Assembly: GCF_014656075.1 (NCBI RefSeq)
Contig: NZ_BNBS01000013.1
Location: 33,667 to 97,666, forward strand
DNA from: Streptomyces hydrogenans
GTDB taxonomy: Bacteria; Actinomycetota; Actinomycetes; Streptomycetales; Streptomycetaceae
DNA length: 64,000 nucleotides
Direction: 5' to 3'
In this document: one piece after another, positions 1 through 8,465 of the stretch
Position numbering within the stretch: the stretch's first letter is position 1
Layout: every line of letters begins with the position of its first letter
Made by a program: the position numbers and the translations under genes
Notes under the pieces: model-generated
What the model saw: only the letters and a program-made list of their open reading frames with translations
What the model was told of the DNA's origin: nothing
Databases searched by the model: none

Positions 1-827
1 CCCTCGGTGACCAGCTCGTGGCCGGCCATCAGGCGGATCGTCTTGGCGATCGACGACGGACCGGCGGCGAGCTGCACCAGCGCGGTGACGACGTCGTAGT
101 CGAGCGAGCGCGGGTAGACCTGGCCGACGGAGGTGAAGGCGTGCGCGAAGCCGAGGTGGCCGGCGATCCGCTGCTCCAGCTCGGCGAGCTTCCCGGCGTC
201 GCCGCCGAGCAGGTCGAGCATGTCCTGGGCGGTGCCGACCGGGCCCTTGATGCCGCGCAGCGGGTAGCGGCCGAGCAGGTCCTCCAGGCGGGCGTACGCC
301 ACGAGCAGCTCGTCCGCGGTGGTTGCGAAGCGCTTGCCGAGCGTGGTGGCCTGCGCGGCGACGTTGTGCGAGCGCCCAGCCATGACCAGCTCGCCGTACT
401 CGGCCGACAGCTTGCCGAGGCGGGCCAGGACGGCGACCGTACGGTCCCGGACCAGCTCGAGGGAGAGGCGGATCTGGAGCTGCTCGACATTCTCCGTGAG
501 GTCGCGGGAGGTCATGCCCTTGTGCACGTGCTCATGGCCGGCGAGGGCGTTGAACTCCTCGATGCGCGCCTTCACGTCGTGCCGGGTTACCTTCTCGCGC
601 TCGGCGATGGAGCCGAGGTCGACCTGGTCGAGGACGCGCTCGTAGTCGGCGATCGCCGCGTCCGGAACCTCGATCCCGAGGTCCTTCTGGGCACGCAGCA
701 CGGCGAGCCACAGCTGGCGCTCCAGCTTCACCTTCTGCTCGGGGGACCAGAGGACGGCGAGCTCCGCGGAGGCGTAGCGGCCGGCCAGGACGTTGGGGAT
801 ACGGGGCTTCACAGTCGCAGCAGTCAC
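1..827 (-). CDS. purB: Adenylosuccinate lyase, 5' part only (runs off the window)
   Basis: Adenylosuccinate lyase cleaves SAICAR and adenylosuccinate in de novo purine synthesis in the cytosol. About 275 N-terminal residues are present; the 3' end, with the mobile catalytic loop, lies beyond base 1. Visible family motifs are TSRDLTENVEQ from residue 106 and GRSHNVAAQATTLGKR near residue 151, which carries the first conserved active-site His. The GTG at 827 is chosen because the frame opens VTAATVKPRIPNVLAGRYAS, the usual actinobacterial start. No Shine-Dalgarno sequence precedes it, and a TAAACT hexamer sits 8 nt upstream, so the mRNA may be leaderless. Identification is firm; only the truncation limits it. 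Confidence 0.95.
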   Translation of the reverse strand, partial: MTAATVKPRIPNVLAGRYASAELAVLWSPEQKVKLERQLWLAVLRAQKDLGIEVPDAAIADYERVLDQVDLGSIAEREKVTRHDVKARIEEFNALAGHEHVHKGMTSRDLTENVEQLQIRLSLELVRDRTVAVLARLGKLSAEYGELVMAGRSHNVAAQATTLGKRFATTADELLVAYARLEDLLGRYPLRGIKGPVGTAQDMLDLLGGDAGKLAELEQRIAGHLGFAHAFTSVGQVYPRSLDYDVVTALVQLAAGPSSIAKTIRLMAGHELVTE

Positions 828-835
828 GTGTCCAG

Positions 836-841
836 AGTTTA
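836..841 (-). promoter_or_regulatory. Candidate -10 box of a leaderless purB promoter
   Basis: On the minus strand TAAACT ends 8 nt before the purB GTG, the spacing expected if transcription starts at or next to the start codon. No AGGAG-like sequence lies in between. No convincing -35 hexamer is visible at 16-18 bp. Confidence 0.45.
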
Positions 842-939
842 CTGGTGATTTCTGCAGGCCAGCGCCGTGGTCCCGGCTGGAGCTTGCTACGAGACGCAGC
901 TCACGCGCCGTACGTCCCCGCCGGGCGCCCGCGTCCCGG

Positions 940-1722
940 TCAGACCTCGGACCGCGTCTCGTACGGCAGCAGCTCGGGCCGCTTCGGCGGGCGGCCGTCG
1001 CCGGACGAGCGGCCGGTGAGCCGACGGCCGATCCAGGGGCCGAGGTGCTCCCGCGCGAAGCGGGCGTCCGCGGTGCGCCGCGACAGCCAGCCGGGCGGCG
1101 CGGTGGCCGGCAGCGGGGTTTGCCAGTCGAGCTCGGGGGCGAGTCCCAGCGCCTGCCACACCGCTTCGGCCACCCGCTGGTGGCCGTCGGCGGTCAGGTG
1201 CAGGCGGTCGACGTCCCACAGGCGGGGGTCGCCCAGGGCCGGGGCGCCGTACAGGTCGACGACGAGGGCGCCGTGCCGGGCGGCGAGCTCGTCGATGTGG
1301 GTGAAGAGCTCCTCCATCCGGGGGCGGAAGCGCTCCATGACCGGACCGTTCCGGCCGGGGCTGCGCATCAGGACGAGCTGCCCGCAGGAAGGTGTGAGGT
1401 GTTCCACGGCCTCGGTCAGGAGGCCCTTCACCCGCCCCATGTCGACCTTGGGTCGGAGGGTGTCGTTGAGGCCGCCGACGAGGGTCACCACATCGGCCTT
1501 CATCCCTGCGGCCAGGGCGACTTGTTCCTCGACGATCTGTCCGATGAGCTTCCCGCGCACGGCGAGATTCGCGTACCGGAAGCCCGGCGAGCGGGCCGCG
1601 AGCCGGCCGGCGAGGACGTCCGCCCATCCCCGGTAGGAACCGTCGGGCCTCAGGTCCGACATACCCTCGGTGAAGCTGTCCCCGACGGCGACGAGACTGT
1701 TGTACGTGGCATTGATCTCCAT
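940..1722 (-). CDS. SGNH/GDSL-family hydrolase
   Basis: A 260-residue cytosolic SGNH hydrolase (esterase, lipase or deacetylase class). All blocks are visible: block I GDSFTEG with nucleophile Ser16, block II Gly in AVRGK near residue 56, block III GGLND with Asn86, and block V DRLHL with Asp172 and His175. There is no signal peptide. The frame is open upstream to 1905, but ATG 1722 gives MEINATYNSLVAVGDSF, the normal compact SGNH start. No strong ribosome site is seen. The gene is divergent from the mycothiol-isomerase-like gene at 1787, with a 16-bp palindrome between them. The substrate cannot be told from sequence. Confidence 0.88.
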   Translation of the reverse strand: MEINATYNSLVAVGDSFTEGMSDLRPDGSYRGWADVLAGRLAARSPGFRYANLAVRGKLIGQIVEEQVALAAGMKADVVTLVGGLNDTLRPKVDMGRVKGLLTEAVEHLTPSCGQLVLMRSPGRNGPVMERFRPRMEELFTHIDELAARHGALVVDLYGAPALGDPRLWDVDRLHLTADGHQRVAEAVWQALGLAPELDWQTPLPATAPPGWLSRRTADARFAREHLGPWIGRRLTGRSSGDGRPPKRPELLPYETRSEV

Positions 1723-1734
1723 GGCGGAGCCGAT

Positions 1735-1750
1735 CATACCGCGCGGTATG
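1735..1750. promoter_or_regulatory. 16-bp perfect palindrome between divergent genes (candidate operator)
   Basis: CATACCGCGCGGTATG is a perfect palindrome. It starts 13 bp upstream of the SGNH hydrolase ATG (1722, minus strand) and ends 37 bp upstream of the ATG at 1787, so a bound protein could affect both genes. No regulator gene is adjacent. Confidence 0.4.
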
Positions 1751-1786
1751 CGCGGATGCCGTGGAGAACCCGGGAGGGGAAACCCG

Positions 1787-2815
1787 ATGAGCGACGCGCT
1801 CCTGAACGCGCTGGCCGAGGCACTGGCCGGGCTGGTGACCGCGGTCGAGACCAGCGACGAGGACGTCCTCGACCCCGACACCGCCGTGAAGTGGCTGGAG
1901 GACACCGGTCACGTCCTGGCCGGACTCGGTGCCGCCGACCGGCGCGCCCTCGACGGTCTCTTCCGCGAGGCCGCCCTGCGCGAGCCGCCCGGCGCCCGGC
2001 GCGAGGAGCTGCTCAAGGTCTCCGCGGGCTTCGGGCTCGACGAGGATCCCCACCTCGCCGCCGTCGACGCCGTCGCGGACCACGCGCGGCGGTACGCCGA
2101 CACCGTCCGCGGTGCCGACCCTGCGACGCCCGTCCCGACCTGCCCCGGCTGGACCCTCGGCGACCTGACCCGCCACCTCGGCACCGTCCACGGCTGGGCC
2201 GAGCACCTCGTGACCGCCCGCCCCGCGACCCGGGTCCGCGCCGCCGAGCTTCCCCTCGACCCGCCGGCCGACCCGTCCTCGTACCCCGGATGGTTCGCCG
2301 ACCGCGCCGAGCGCTTCACCGCGGCGGCCCGCGCGGTCGATCCCGCCGCGCCCGTGTGGTCGCCGGGCGCGGAGCCGTACGTGCGGCACTACCCGCGCCA
2401 CGTCCTCGCGGAAACGGTCGTCCACCTCGCCGACGCCGAGATCGCGCTCACCGGCACCGCCCGGCCGCTCGCCCCCGGCACCGCCGCGGAGGCGCTCGAC
2501 CACCACCTCGCCACCGCCCCGTACATCCCCTGGATCGCCGAACCGCTCGCCCACCTCGACCGCGACGGCGCCGTCCTGCGCCTGGACGCGCGCGACAGCG
2601 CCGCCTCCTGGACGCTCGTGCTCGGCGGGGGCGGCTTCGCCTGGAGCCGGGGGAGCCTGGGGAGCGGCGGTGCCGAACCGACGACGACCGTGACGGCGGA
2701 CGCGGGCGAGCTGCTGCTGCTCGTGCACCGCCGCTACGACGCCGACGACCCGCGCTTCGCCCTCACCGGGGACCGTGACCTCCTCGACGACTGGCTCGCG
2801 GCCGGCGCGCTCTGA
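1787..2815 (+). CDS. Maleylpyruvate isomerase/mycothiol-dependent-type protein with N-terminal helical extension
   Basis: 342 residues in two parts. Residues 1-85 are a helical, acidic segment I do not recognise. Residues from about 87 to the end match the mycothiol-dependent maleylpyruvate isomerase fold: a DinB-like N-domain (CPGWTLGDLTRHLGTVHGWAEHL) followed by an MDMPI C-terminal domain (DARDSAASWTLVLGGGG and the terminal DDPRFALTGDRDLLDDWLAAG). Members use mycothiol as cofactor or are metal-binding transferases; the substrate here is unknown. ATG 1787 is chosen for the GGGAGGGGA ribosome site 7 bp upstream; the frame is open further up, but that would run through the palindrome. The N-terminal piece may be a fused small protein. 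Confidence 0.8.
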   Translation: MSDALLNALAEALAGLVTAVETSDEDVLDPDTAVKWLEDTGHVLAGLGAADRRALDGLFREAALREPPGARREELLKVSAGFGLDEDPHLAAVDAVADHARRYADTVRGADPATPVPTCPGWTLGDLTRHLGTVHGWAEHLVTARPATRVRAAELPLDPPADPSSYPGWFADRAERFTAAARAVDPAAPVWSPGAEPYVRHYPRHVLAETVVHLADAEIALTGTARPLAPGTAAEALDHHLATAPYIPWIAEPLAHLDRDGAVLRLDARDSAASWTLVLGGGGFAWSRGSLGSGGAEPTTTVTADAGELLLLVHRRYDADDPRFALTGDRDLLDDWLAAGAL

Positions 2816-2829
2816 GGACGCCGGAACGA

Positions 2830-2868
2830 GGGAAGGGCCCCGGGATCGTGGATCCCGGGGCCCTTCCC
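2830..2868. terminator. Bidirectional terminator hairpin
   Basis: An 18-bp perfect stem (2830-2847 with 2851-2868) closes a GTG loop, between the convergent genes ending at 2815 and 2906. There is no T-run, as usual for this kind of genome. Confidence 0.85.
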
Positions 2869-2870
2869 TC

Positions 2871-2909
2871 GCGTCACTGCGTCACTGCGTCACTGCGTCA
2901 CTGCGTCAC
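2871..2909. repeat. Tandem array of GCGTCACT (4.9 copies)
   Basis: Four perfect 8-bp units GCGTCACT and a fifth lacking its last base run from 2871 to 2909. The last unit supplies the TGA stop of the minus-strand CNNM gene (2906-2908). The rest of the array is that gene's 3' untranslated region, up to the terminator at 2868. Confidence 0.9.
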
Positions 2910-3925
2910 GGCGCCGCGGGGCGGCCCACCAGTTCGCGCAGGACGTCCTCCATCGTCACCAGGCCGGCGAGCTTGCCGTCCTCGTCGAGGACGGCGGCCA
3001 GGTGGGTACGGCTGCGGCGCATCGCCGTCAGCACGTCGTCCATCGGCGTCGCCGCCCGCACCCGGGCGACCGGGCGCAGCGCCGACACCGGGAACGGAAG
3101 GTCGCGCGGCGTGACGTCCAGGGCGTCCTTCACGTGGAGGTAGCCGAGGATTCGGCGGTCGGAGTCCACGAGCGGGAAGCGGGAGAAGCCCGACGCGGCG
3201 GACAGTGCCTCCAGCTCCTCGGGGGTGGTGCCCACTTGCGCGTACATCACCTTCTCCACCGGCATGACCACGTCCCGTACGGGACGACGGCCGAGCTCCA
3301 GGGCGTCGTGCAGACGCTCCGTCGCGCGGTCGTCGAGCAGGCCGGCGTCACTCGCGTCGGTGACCATACGGGCCAGCTCGTCGTCCGAGAACGTCGCCGA
3401 CACCTCGTCCTTGGTCTCCACCCGCAGCAGCTTGAGCAGCGCGTTCGCGAAGGCGTTGATCGTGAAGATCACCGGTCGCAGGGCGCGCGCCAGGGTCACC
3501 AGCGGTGGGCCGAGGATCAGCGCGGTCTTGGCCGGTTCGGCGAGCGCGATGTTCTTCGGCACCATCTCGCCGAGCAGCATGTGCAGGTAGGTGGCCACGG
3601 TCAGCGCGATCACGAACGAGATCGGGTGGACCAGGCCGTGCGGCACGCCGACGGCGTCGAAGACGGGCTCCAGGAGGTGCGCGATGGCCGGCTCGGCCAC
3701 GATGCCGAGCACCAGGGTGCACAGCGTGATGCCGAGCTGGGCCGCGGCGAGCAGCGCGGAGACGTGCTCCAGACCCCAGACGACGCTGCGGGCCCGCCGG
3801 TCGCCGGCCTCGGCGAGCGGTTCGATCTGGCTGCGCCGGACCGAGATCAGGGCGAACTCGGCGCCGACGAAGAAGGCGTTCACGACCAGCGTGAGCAGGC
3901 CGATCAGCAGCTGGATCGCGATCAT
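2906..3925 (-). CDS. CNNM/CBS-domain membrane protein (hemolysin C/MpfA-like), second of pair
   Basis: A 339-residue integral membrane protein of the CorC/HlyC-CNNM family, associated with Mg2+/Co2+ homeostasis. The N-terminal CNNM (DUF21) domain has about four hydrophobic segments, with FFVGAEFALISVRRSQIEPLAEAG near the start and GEMVPKNIAL in the transmembrane region. A CBS pair follows (GFSRFPLVDSDRRILGYLHVKD, then LAAVLDEDGKLAGLVTMEDVLREL). It ends right after the second CBS and lacks the C-terminal CorC_HlyC domain present in its upstream neighbour. ATG 3925 overlaps the neighbour's stop (ATGA), so the two are translationally coupled and probably form a heteromeric unit. Confidence 0.9.
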   Translation of the reverse strand: MIAIQLLIGLLTLVVNAFFVGAEFALISVRRSQIEPLAEAGDRRARSVVWGLEHVSALLAAAQLGITLCTLVLGIVAEPAIAHLLEPVFDAVGVPHGLVHPISFVIALTVATYLHMLLGEMVPKNIALAEPAKTALILGPPLVTLARALRPVIFTINAFANALLKLLRVETKDEVSATFSDDELARMVTDASDAGLLDDRATERLHDALELGRRPVRDVVMPVEKVMYAQVGTTPEELEALSAASGFSRFPLVDSDRRILGYLHVKDALDVTPRDLPFPVSALRPVARVRAATPMDDVLTAMRRSRTHLAAVLDEDGKLAGLVTMEDVLRELVGRPAAP

Positions 3926-5262
3926 CGGCGGGCCTCCCCGGTCTCGTCCTCGTCCTGGGCCGGCGGCGCGTGCATCAGGACGCGCGCGGCGCGGCGTCCG
4001 GAGGCGTCGACGACGTCGAGACGCCAGCCGCCCAGTTCCACGGTGTCGCCGACCTCCGGGATGCGGCCGAGGTCGGTCGCGAGGACGCCGGCGAGGGTTT
4101 CGTAGGGTCCGTCCGGCACCCGCAGGCCGATGCGTTCCAGCTGGTCGGTACGGGCGGCTCCGTCGGCCGACCACAGCGCGCGGCCGTCCTCGTCCTCGCC
4201 CGCGCGGGCCAGGTCGGGGGTCTCGTGCGGGTCGTGTTCGTCGCGCACCTCGCCGACGACCTCCTCGACGATGTCCTCCAGCGTCGCGACGCCGGCGGTG
4301 CCGCCGTACTCGTCGATGACGACGGCCATCGTCTGCTTGCCGGACAGCCGGTCGAGCAGCTTGTCCACGGTCAGCGTCTCCGGCACGAGCAGCGGCTCGC
4401 GCGCGATGTCGCCGACGCGGCGCAGGCGTCGCTGTTCGGCCGGTATGGCCAGGACGTCCTTGATGTGGGCGATGCCCACGACCGTGTCGAGGTTGCCCCG
4501 GTAGACGGGGAAGCGGGAGAGGCCGGTGGCGCGCGTGGCGTTCGCGACGTCCTCGGCGGTCGCCTGGACCTCCAGGGCGGTCACCTGGACGCGCGGGGTC
4601 ATCACGTTCTCGGCGGTCAGCTCCGCGAGGTTCAGTGTGCGGACGAACAACTCGGCCGTGTCGGCCTCCAGCGCGCCCTCCTTCGCCGAGTGGCGTGCGA
4701 GCGCCACCAGCTCCTGGGGCGAGCGGGCGGAGGCCAGCTCCTCGGCGGGTTCCATGCCGAGGCGGCGCAGGATCCGGTTGGCGGTGTTGTTGAGGTGACT
4801 GATCAGCGGCTTGAACGCGGCCGTGAAGACGCGTTGTGGGGTTGCCACGACCTTGGCCACCGCGAGGGGCGAGGAGATCGCCCAGTTCTTGGGGACCAGC
4901 TCGCCGACCACCATGAGGACCACGGTGGACAGTGCGGTGCCGATCACCAGCGCGATCGAGGAGGCCACGGAGGCGGAGAAGCCGAGCGCCTCGACCGGGC
5001 CCTTGATCAGGGCGGCGATGGAGGGTTCGGAGAGCATGCCGACGACCAGGTTGGTCACGGTGATGCCCAGCTGGGCGCCGGAGAGCTGGAACGTGAGCGA
5101 CTTGACGGCCTTGAGGGCTCCGGCCGCGCCGCGCTCGCCGCGCTCCACGGCCGCTTCGAGCTCGCCCCGTTCGACGGTGGTCAGGGAGAACTCCGCCGCC
5201 ACGAACGCGCCGCACGCGAGCGAGAGCAGCAGCGCCACCAGGAGCAGGAGCACTTCGGTCAT
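3922..5262 (-). CDS. CNNM/CBS-domain membrane protein with CorC_HlyC domain, first of pair
   Basis: 446 residues. In order: a CNNM transmembrane domain (AAEFSLTTVERGELE, then VGELVPKNWAISSP), a CBS pair (TGLSRFPVYRGNLDTVVGI and TMAVVIDEYGGTAGVATLED), and a C-terminal CorC_HlyC domain (LERIGLRVPDGPYETLAG to RAARVLMHA). The family is linked to divalent-cation efflux or transport control; the direction here is not shown by sequence. A strong ribosome site, GGAGGTGAACC, precedes ATG 5262. It heads a two-gene operon with the shorter paralogue at 2906-3925. The 200 bp upstream show no recognisable Mg2+ riboswitch. Confidence 0.92.
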   Translation of the reverse strand: MTEVLLLLVALLLSLACGAFVAAEFSLTTVERGELEAAVERGERGAAGALKAVKSLTFQLSGAQLGITVTNLVVGMLSEPSIAALIKGPVEALGFSASVASSIALVIGTALSTVVLMVVGELVPKNWAISSPLAVAKVVATPQRVFTAAFKPLISHLNNTANRILRRLGMEPAEELASARSPQELVALARHSAKEGALEADTAELFVRTLNLAELTAENVMTPRVQVTALEVQATAEDVANATRATGLSRFPVYRGNLDTVVGIAHIKDVLAIPAEQRRLRRVGDIAREPLLVPETLTVDKLLDRLSGKQTMAVVIDEYGGTAGVATLEDIVEEVVGEVRDEHDPHETPDLARAGEDEDGRALWSADGAARTDQLERIGLRVPDGPYETLAGVLATDLGRIPEVGDTVELGGWRLDVVDASGRRAARVLMHAPPAQDEDETGEARR

Positions 5263-5462
5263 CGGTTCACCTCCGTCCCATGATCAGCCAGGGGGGCTCG
5301 GAGTGCGCGATGTCGGTCGTCGTGCTCGGGACCGGTGCTCCGTGGAAGGGAGGAACCAGTGCTACTGGGGGGCTCGCCCATGGGCGGACGTTCACACCTT
5401 TCGGTCGGCTCGGGGTTCTGAAGGAGATCCCATGGTAAAGGATCGGCAAAACGGTGGGTCGC

Positions 5463-5888
5463 TCACCCCGTGAAGGGCTTCACCCAGCGGCGCCAGGAGT
5501 CCTGGCGTTCGTACCCCGCGGCGGTCCACGCCTGGTGCGCGCGCTCGTTCGCCTCCAGGACCATGGCGTCCGCGCGACGGCCGCCCAGCGTGGCGAACCG
5601 TTCCTCCGCGGCGCGCAGCAGCGTCTTCGAGATGCCGCGCCGGCGGTGCGAGGGGAGAACGGCGAGCCGGTAGAGCGAGGCGCGCCAGCCGTCCCAGCCG
5701 GCGATCACCGATCCGACGATCACATCGCCGTCCACGGCCAGGATCAGCGCCTCGGGGTCGCGGGCGAGCAGCCGCTTCACCCCGTCGACGTCGTCGGAGA
5801 TGGAGGTGCCCTCGGCGGCCTCCCGCCAGAAGGACAGCACGGCGTCGGCGTCGGTCGGCGCGGCGGCACGAATCTGTATGTCGATCAC
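5463..5888 (-). CDS. GNAT-family N-acetyltransferase
   Basis: A GNAT acetyltransferase of about 141 residues. The acetyl-CoA pyrophosphate loop is clear in LAVLPSHRRRGISKTLLRAAEE (Q/R-x-x-G-x-G/A variant). The C-terminal strand GYERQDSWRRWVKPF is typical of small GNATs acting on small molecules or N-termini. I chose GTG 5888 (VIDIQIRAAAPTDADAV) because GGTGGGA lies about 7 bp upstream and the GNAT fold begins there. The frame also opens at GTG 5948, which would add 20 residues with no ribosome site. The substrate is unknown. It lies downstream of the VOC gene, in the same orientation. Confidence 0.82.
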   Translation of the reverse strand: MIDIQIRAAAPTDADAVLSFWREAAEGTSISDDVDGVKRLLARDPEALILAVDGDVIVGSVIAGWDGWRASLYRLAVLPSHRRRGISKTLLRAAEERFATLGGRRADAMVLEANERAHQAWTAAGYERQDSWRRWVKPFTG

Positions 5889-5969
5889 GGCACGATCCCA
5901 CCACGCGGGTACGGGCTGGGCCAGCACATTCCGCAGCGTGGACGGCACCGCGCCGCGGCGACGCGCCCC

Positions 5970-6314
5970 TCACCCCGTGACGAAGCAGAACTCGTTGCCC
6001 TCCGGGTCCCGCATCACCTGGAAGGAACCCTGCGCGTCGGTGACGAGACCGCCGACGCGGACCGCGCCGAGCGGGGCCACCTCGTCGGCCGCCTCCTCCG
6101 GATCGGCCACCTCGACGTCGAGGTGCAGACGGTTCTTCACGGTCTTGCCCTCGGGCACCCGCTGGAAGGCGACGCGGACGAAGCCGGGCGGGTCCACGTA
6201 CGACCAGTCGGGGCTCCGGTCGACGGGGTCGCCGCCGAGGAGCCCCGCCCAGAAGCGGACCAGGGCGGCCGGGTCGTCGCAGTCGAGGACGAGCTCCTGT
6301 ACGTGTGCGCGCAT
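5970..6314 (-). CDS. VOC-family (glyoxalase-like) protein
   Basis: A 114-residue single-module vicinal-oxygen-chelate protein. Its start (MRAHVQELVLDCDDPAALVRFWAGLLGG) and end (QVMRDPEGNEFCFVTG) are typical of the Glyoxalase_6 group of actinobacteria, as is KNRLHLDVEV in the middle. Members include bleomycin-type resistance proteins, dioxygenases and many orphans, so no reaction can be assigned. Upstream of ATG 6314, TAGAGT (6321-6326) is 6 nt away and GAGGGG abuts the start, so the transcript may be leaderless or nearly so. A second protein with the same DPEGNEFC ending is at 35278-35799. Confidence 0.85.
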   Translation of the reverse strand: MRAHVQELVLDCDDPAALVRFWAGLLGGDPVDRSPDWSYVDPPGFVRVAFQRVPEGKTVKNRLHLDVEVADPEEAADEVAPLGAVRVGGLVTDAQGSFQVMRDPEGNEFCFVTG

Positions 6315-6385
6315 CCCCTCACTCTACGGAGGGAGGGGACGCGCGGGAGTGCGTGCGCACGGAGGAGTACGGCCCTGCCCGGGAC

Positions 6386-7102
6386 TCAGGCGCCGGCCGC
6401 GCGGCTGAACGCGTCCGCGTCCCACGTGCCGCCGAGGACCGGGGCGAGCCAGCCGGGCGCCGCCGCCCTGAAGGCCGCCGGGTCCAGTGCGCCGGAGCCC
6501 TCCGGCACCGCGCCCAGCAGCGGCGCGTCGGCCGCCTCGGGCAGGTCGGCCAGATTGCACCGCGCGGCGAGGTCCGGCTCCGCGGGCCAGCTGCCGACGA
6601 CGACACCCAGCTGCTCGATGCCGCGCGCCCGCAACGCCTCGCCCGTGAGCGCGGTCGAGTTCAGCGTGCCGAGCCCGGCCGGCACGACCACCAGGACGGG
6701 GGCGCCGAGCAGCCGGGCCGTGTCGGCGAGCGTGCCGCCCTCGTCGTCGAAGCGGACGAGCAGGCCGCCCGCGCCCTCGACGAGGACGAGGTCGTGCTCC
6801 GCGGCGAGCGCGCGCGCCGCCTCCGCGACCGACTCGGCTCCGACCTGGGGCATCCGCGCACGCCGGGCGGCCGTGCCGGGGGCGAGCGGCTCCGGGTAGC
6901 GCGCCAGCTCGGCGGAGGTCTTCGCGCCCGAGAGGCGTACCACCTCGTCCACGTCACCCCGCTCGTCCGGCGCGAGCCCGGTCTGCGCGGGCTTGAGGAC
7001 CGCGACCGTCCGTCCGGCGGCGACGGCCGCGGCGGCGACGGCCGCCGTGACGACCGTCTTGCCGATCTCCGTCCCCGTCCCGCTGACGACGACGATGCTC
7101 AT
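6386..7102 (-). CDS. bioD: Dethiobiotin synthetase
   Basis: ATP-dependent dethiobiotin synthetase: carboxylates 7,8-diaminopelargonate to dethiobiotin, the step before BioB. 238 residues. The P-loop is near the start (SGTGTEIGKT, residues 7-16), followed by KPAQTG and the VEGAGGLLV motif that binds substrate and Mg2+. Cytosolic dimer. It is last in the minus-strand run bioB-bioA-bioD, with a 73-bp gap after bioA. The downstream gene (VOC, ends 5970) is unrelated. Confidence 0.95.
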   Translation of the reverse strand: MSIVVVSGTGTEIGKTVVTAAVAAAAVAAGRTVAVLKPAQTGLAPDERGDVDEVVRLSGAKTSAELARYPEPLAPGTAARRARMPQVGAESVAEAARALAAEHDLVLVEGAGGLLVRFDDEGGTLADTARLLGAPVLVVVPAGLGTLNSTALTGEALRARGIEQLGVVVGSWPAEPDLAARCNLADLPEAADAPLLGAVPEGSGALDPAAFRAAAPGWLAPVLGGTWDADAFSRAAGA

Positions 7103-7175
7103 GCTGTTCCTCTCTGTCCGTGTTCTCCGCCGGTGTCCGCCCCCGTGTCGCGGGAGTCCGCGGCCACCGGCGGGC

Positions 7176-8456
7176 TCAGCCCGCGGTCGCGGCGGCGCGT
7201 ACCGCCGCGCAGATCCGGGCCAGGTCGGCGTCCTCCGTGACGTACGGCGGCATCGTGTAGATGAGGTCCCGGAACGGGCGCAGCCAGACGCCCTCCCGGA
7301 CCGCCGCGCGCGTCGCGGCGGCCATGTCGACCTCGTGGTCGAGCTGGACGACGCCGATCGCGCCGAGCACCCGCACGTCGCGGACGCCCGGGAGGGCCTC
7401 GGTGCCGGCGAGGCCGTCGCGCAGTCCGGTCTCGATCCGCTTGACCTCCTGGGCCCAGTCCTGGGACAGCAGCAGGTCGATGGAGGCGCAGGCCACGGCC
7501 GAGGCGAGCGGGTTGCCCATGAACGTCGGCCCGTGCGCGAGCACCGGCACCTCGCCCTGGGAGATGCCGTCGGCCACTGTGCGGGTGCACAGGGTCGCCG
7601 CCATCGACAGGTAACCGCCCGTCAAGGCCTTGCCCAGGCACATGACGTCGGGGGAGACGCCCGCCTGGTCCGCGGCGAACAGCGTGCCCGTGCGGCCGAA
7701 GCCGGTGGCGATCTCGTCGAAGACGAGGAGCACGTCGTGCGCGTCGCACGCCTCGCGCAGTACGCGCAGATAGGCGGGGTCGTGGAAGCGCATGCCGCCC
7801 GCGCCCTGCACCACCGGCTCCACGATCACCGCGGCCAGCTCGTCGGCGTGCCGCGCGATCGTGGTGCGGAGCAGTTCGGCGTACGACTCCTCGTACGCGA
7901 CCGGCGGCTCGCCCACGAAGACCTGCCGCTGGAGCACGCCCGACCACAGCTGGTGCATCCCGCCCTCGGGATCGCACACCGACATCGGCTGCCAGGTGTC
8001 GCCGTGGTAGCCACCGCGCCAGGTCAGCAGCCGCTGCTTGCCGGTGCGGCCGAGCGAACGCCAGTACTGGAGGCACATCTTGGCCGCGACCTCGACCGCG
8101 ACGGAACCGGAGTCGCTGAGGAAGACGTGCCGCAGCGGCTCGGGCGTGATCTCGACCAGCCGGGCCGCGAGCCGTACCGCCGGCTCGTGGGTGAGCCCGC
8201 CGAACATGACGTGGCTCATCCGGTCGAGCTGGCCGCGCACCGCCTCGTTGAGCACCGGGTGGTTGTAGCCGTGCACAGCCGACCACCACGAGGACATGCC
8301 GTCGATCAGCTCCGACCGTCCTTCGGACGGCTCGGCGAGGTGCAGACGCACACCGGACGCGGACGCGACCACGAGCGGCTCCGCACGGCCCGGCATGGGG
8401 CCGTACGGATGCCAGACGTGCGCCCGGTCCAGGGCGAGGAGTTCGTCGTTGCGCAT
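7176..8456 (-). CDS. bioA: Adenosylmethionine-8-amino-7-oxononanoate aminotransferase
   Basis: PLP-dependent DAPA aminotransferase: converts 7-keto-8-aminopelargonate to 7,8-diaminopelargonate with SAM as amino donor. About 426 residues. The family signatures are WHPYGPM near the N-terminus, [35 protein letters not shown], and GKALTGGY with the Schiff-base Lys. It starts immediately after the bioB stop (8466-8468). GTG 8462 and ATG 8456 are both possible, the second being preceded by GGGTG. Translation is probably coupled to bioB. Confidence 0.95.
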   Translation of the reverse strand: MRNDELLALDRAHVWHPYGPMPGRAEPLVVASASGVRLHLAEPSEGRSELIDGMSSWWSAVHGYNHPVLNEAVRGQLDRMSHVMFGGLTHEPAVRLAARLVEITPEPLRHVFLSDSGSVAVEVAAKMCLQYWRSLGRTGKQRLLTWRGGYHGDTWQPMSVCDPEGGMHQLWSGVLQRQVFVGEPPVAYEESYAELLRTTIARHADELAAVIVEPVVQGAGGMRFHDPAYLRVLREACDAHDVLLVFDEIATGFGRTGTLFAADQAGVSPDVMCLGKALTGGYLSMAATLCTRTVADGISQGEVPVLAHGPTFMGNPLASAVACASIDLLLSQDWAQEVKRIETGLRDGLAGTEALPGVRDVRVLGAIGVVQLDHEVDMAAATRAAVREGVWLRPFRDLIYTMPPYVTEDADLARICAAVRAAATAG

Positions 8457-8465
8457 CGTCACCCG

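Noticed and set aside
5267..5449. 60-codon open frame upstream of the CNNM operon
   Set aside because: It has no ribosome site, no domain, and spans what must be the operon leader.
5263..5462. Mg2+ riboswitch (M-box) or Mn2+ riboswitch upstream of the CNNM pair
   Set aside because: The conserved blocks of ykoK and yybP-ykoY leaders are not present on the minus strand; only small hairpins and a strong ribosome site are seen.
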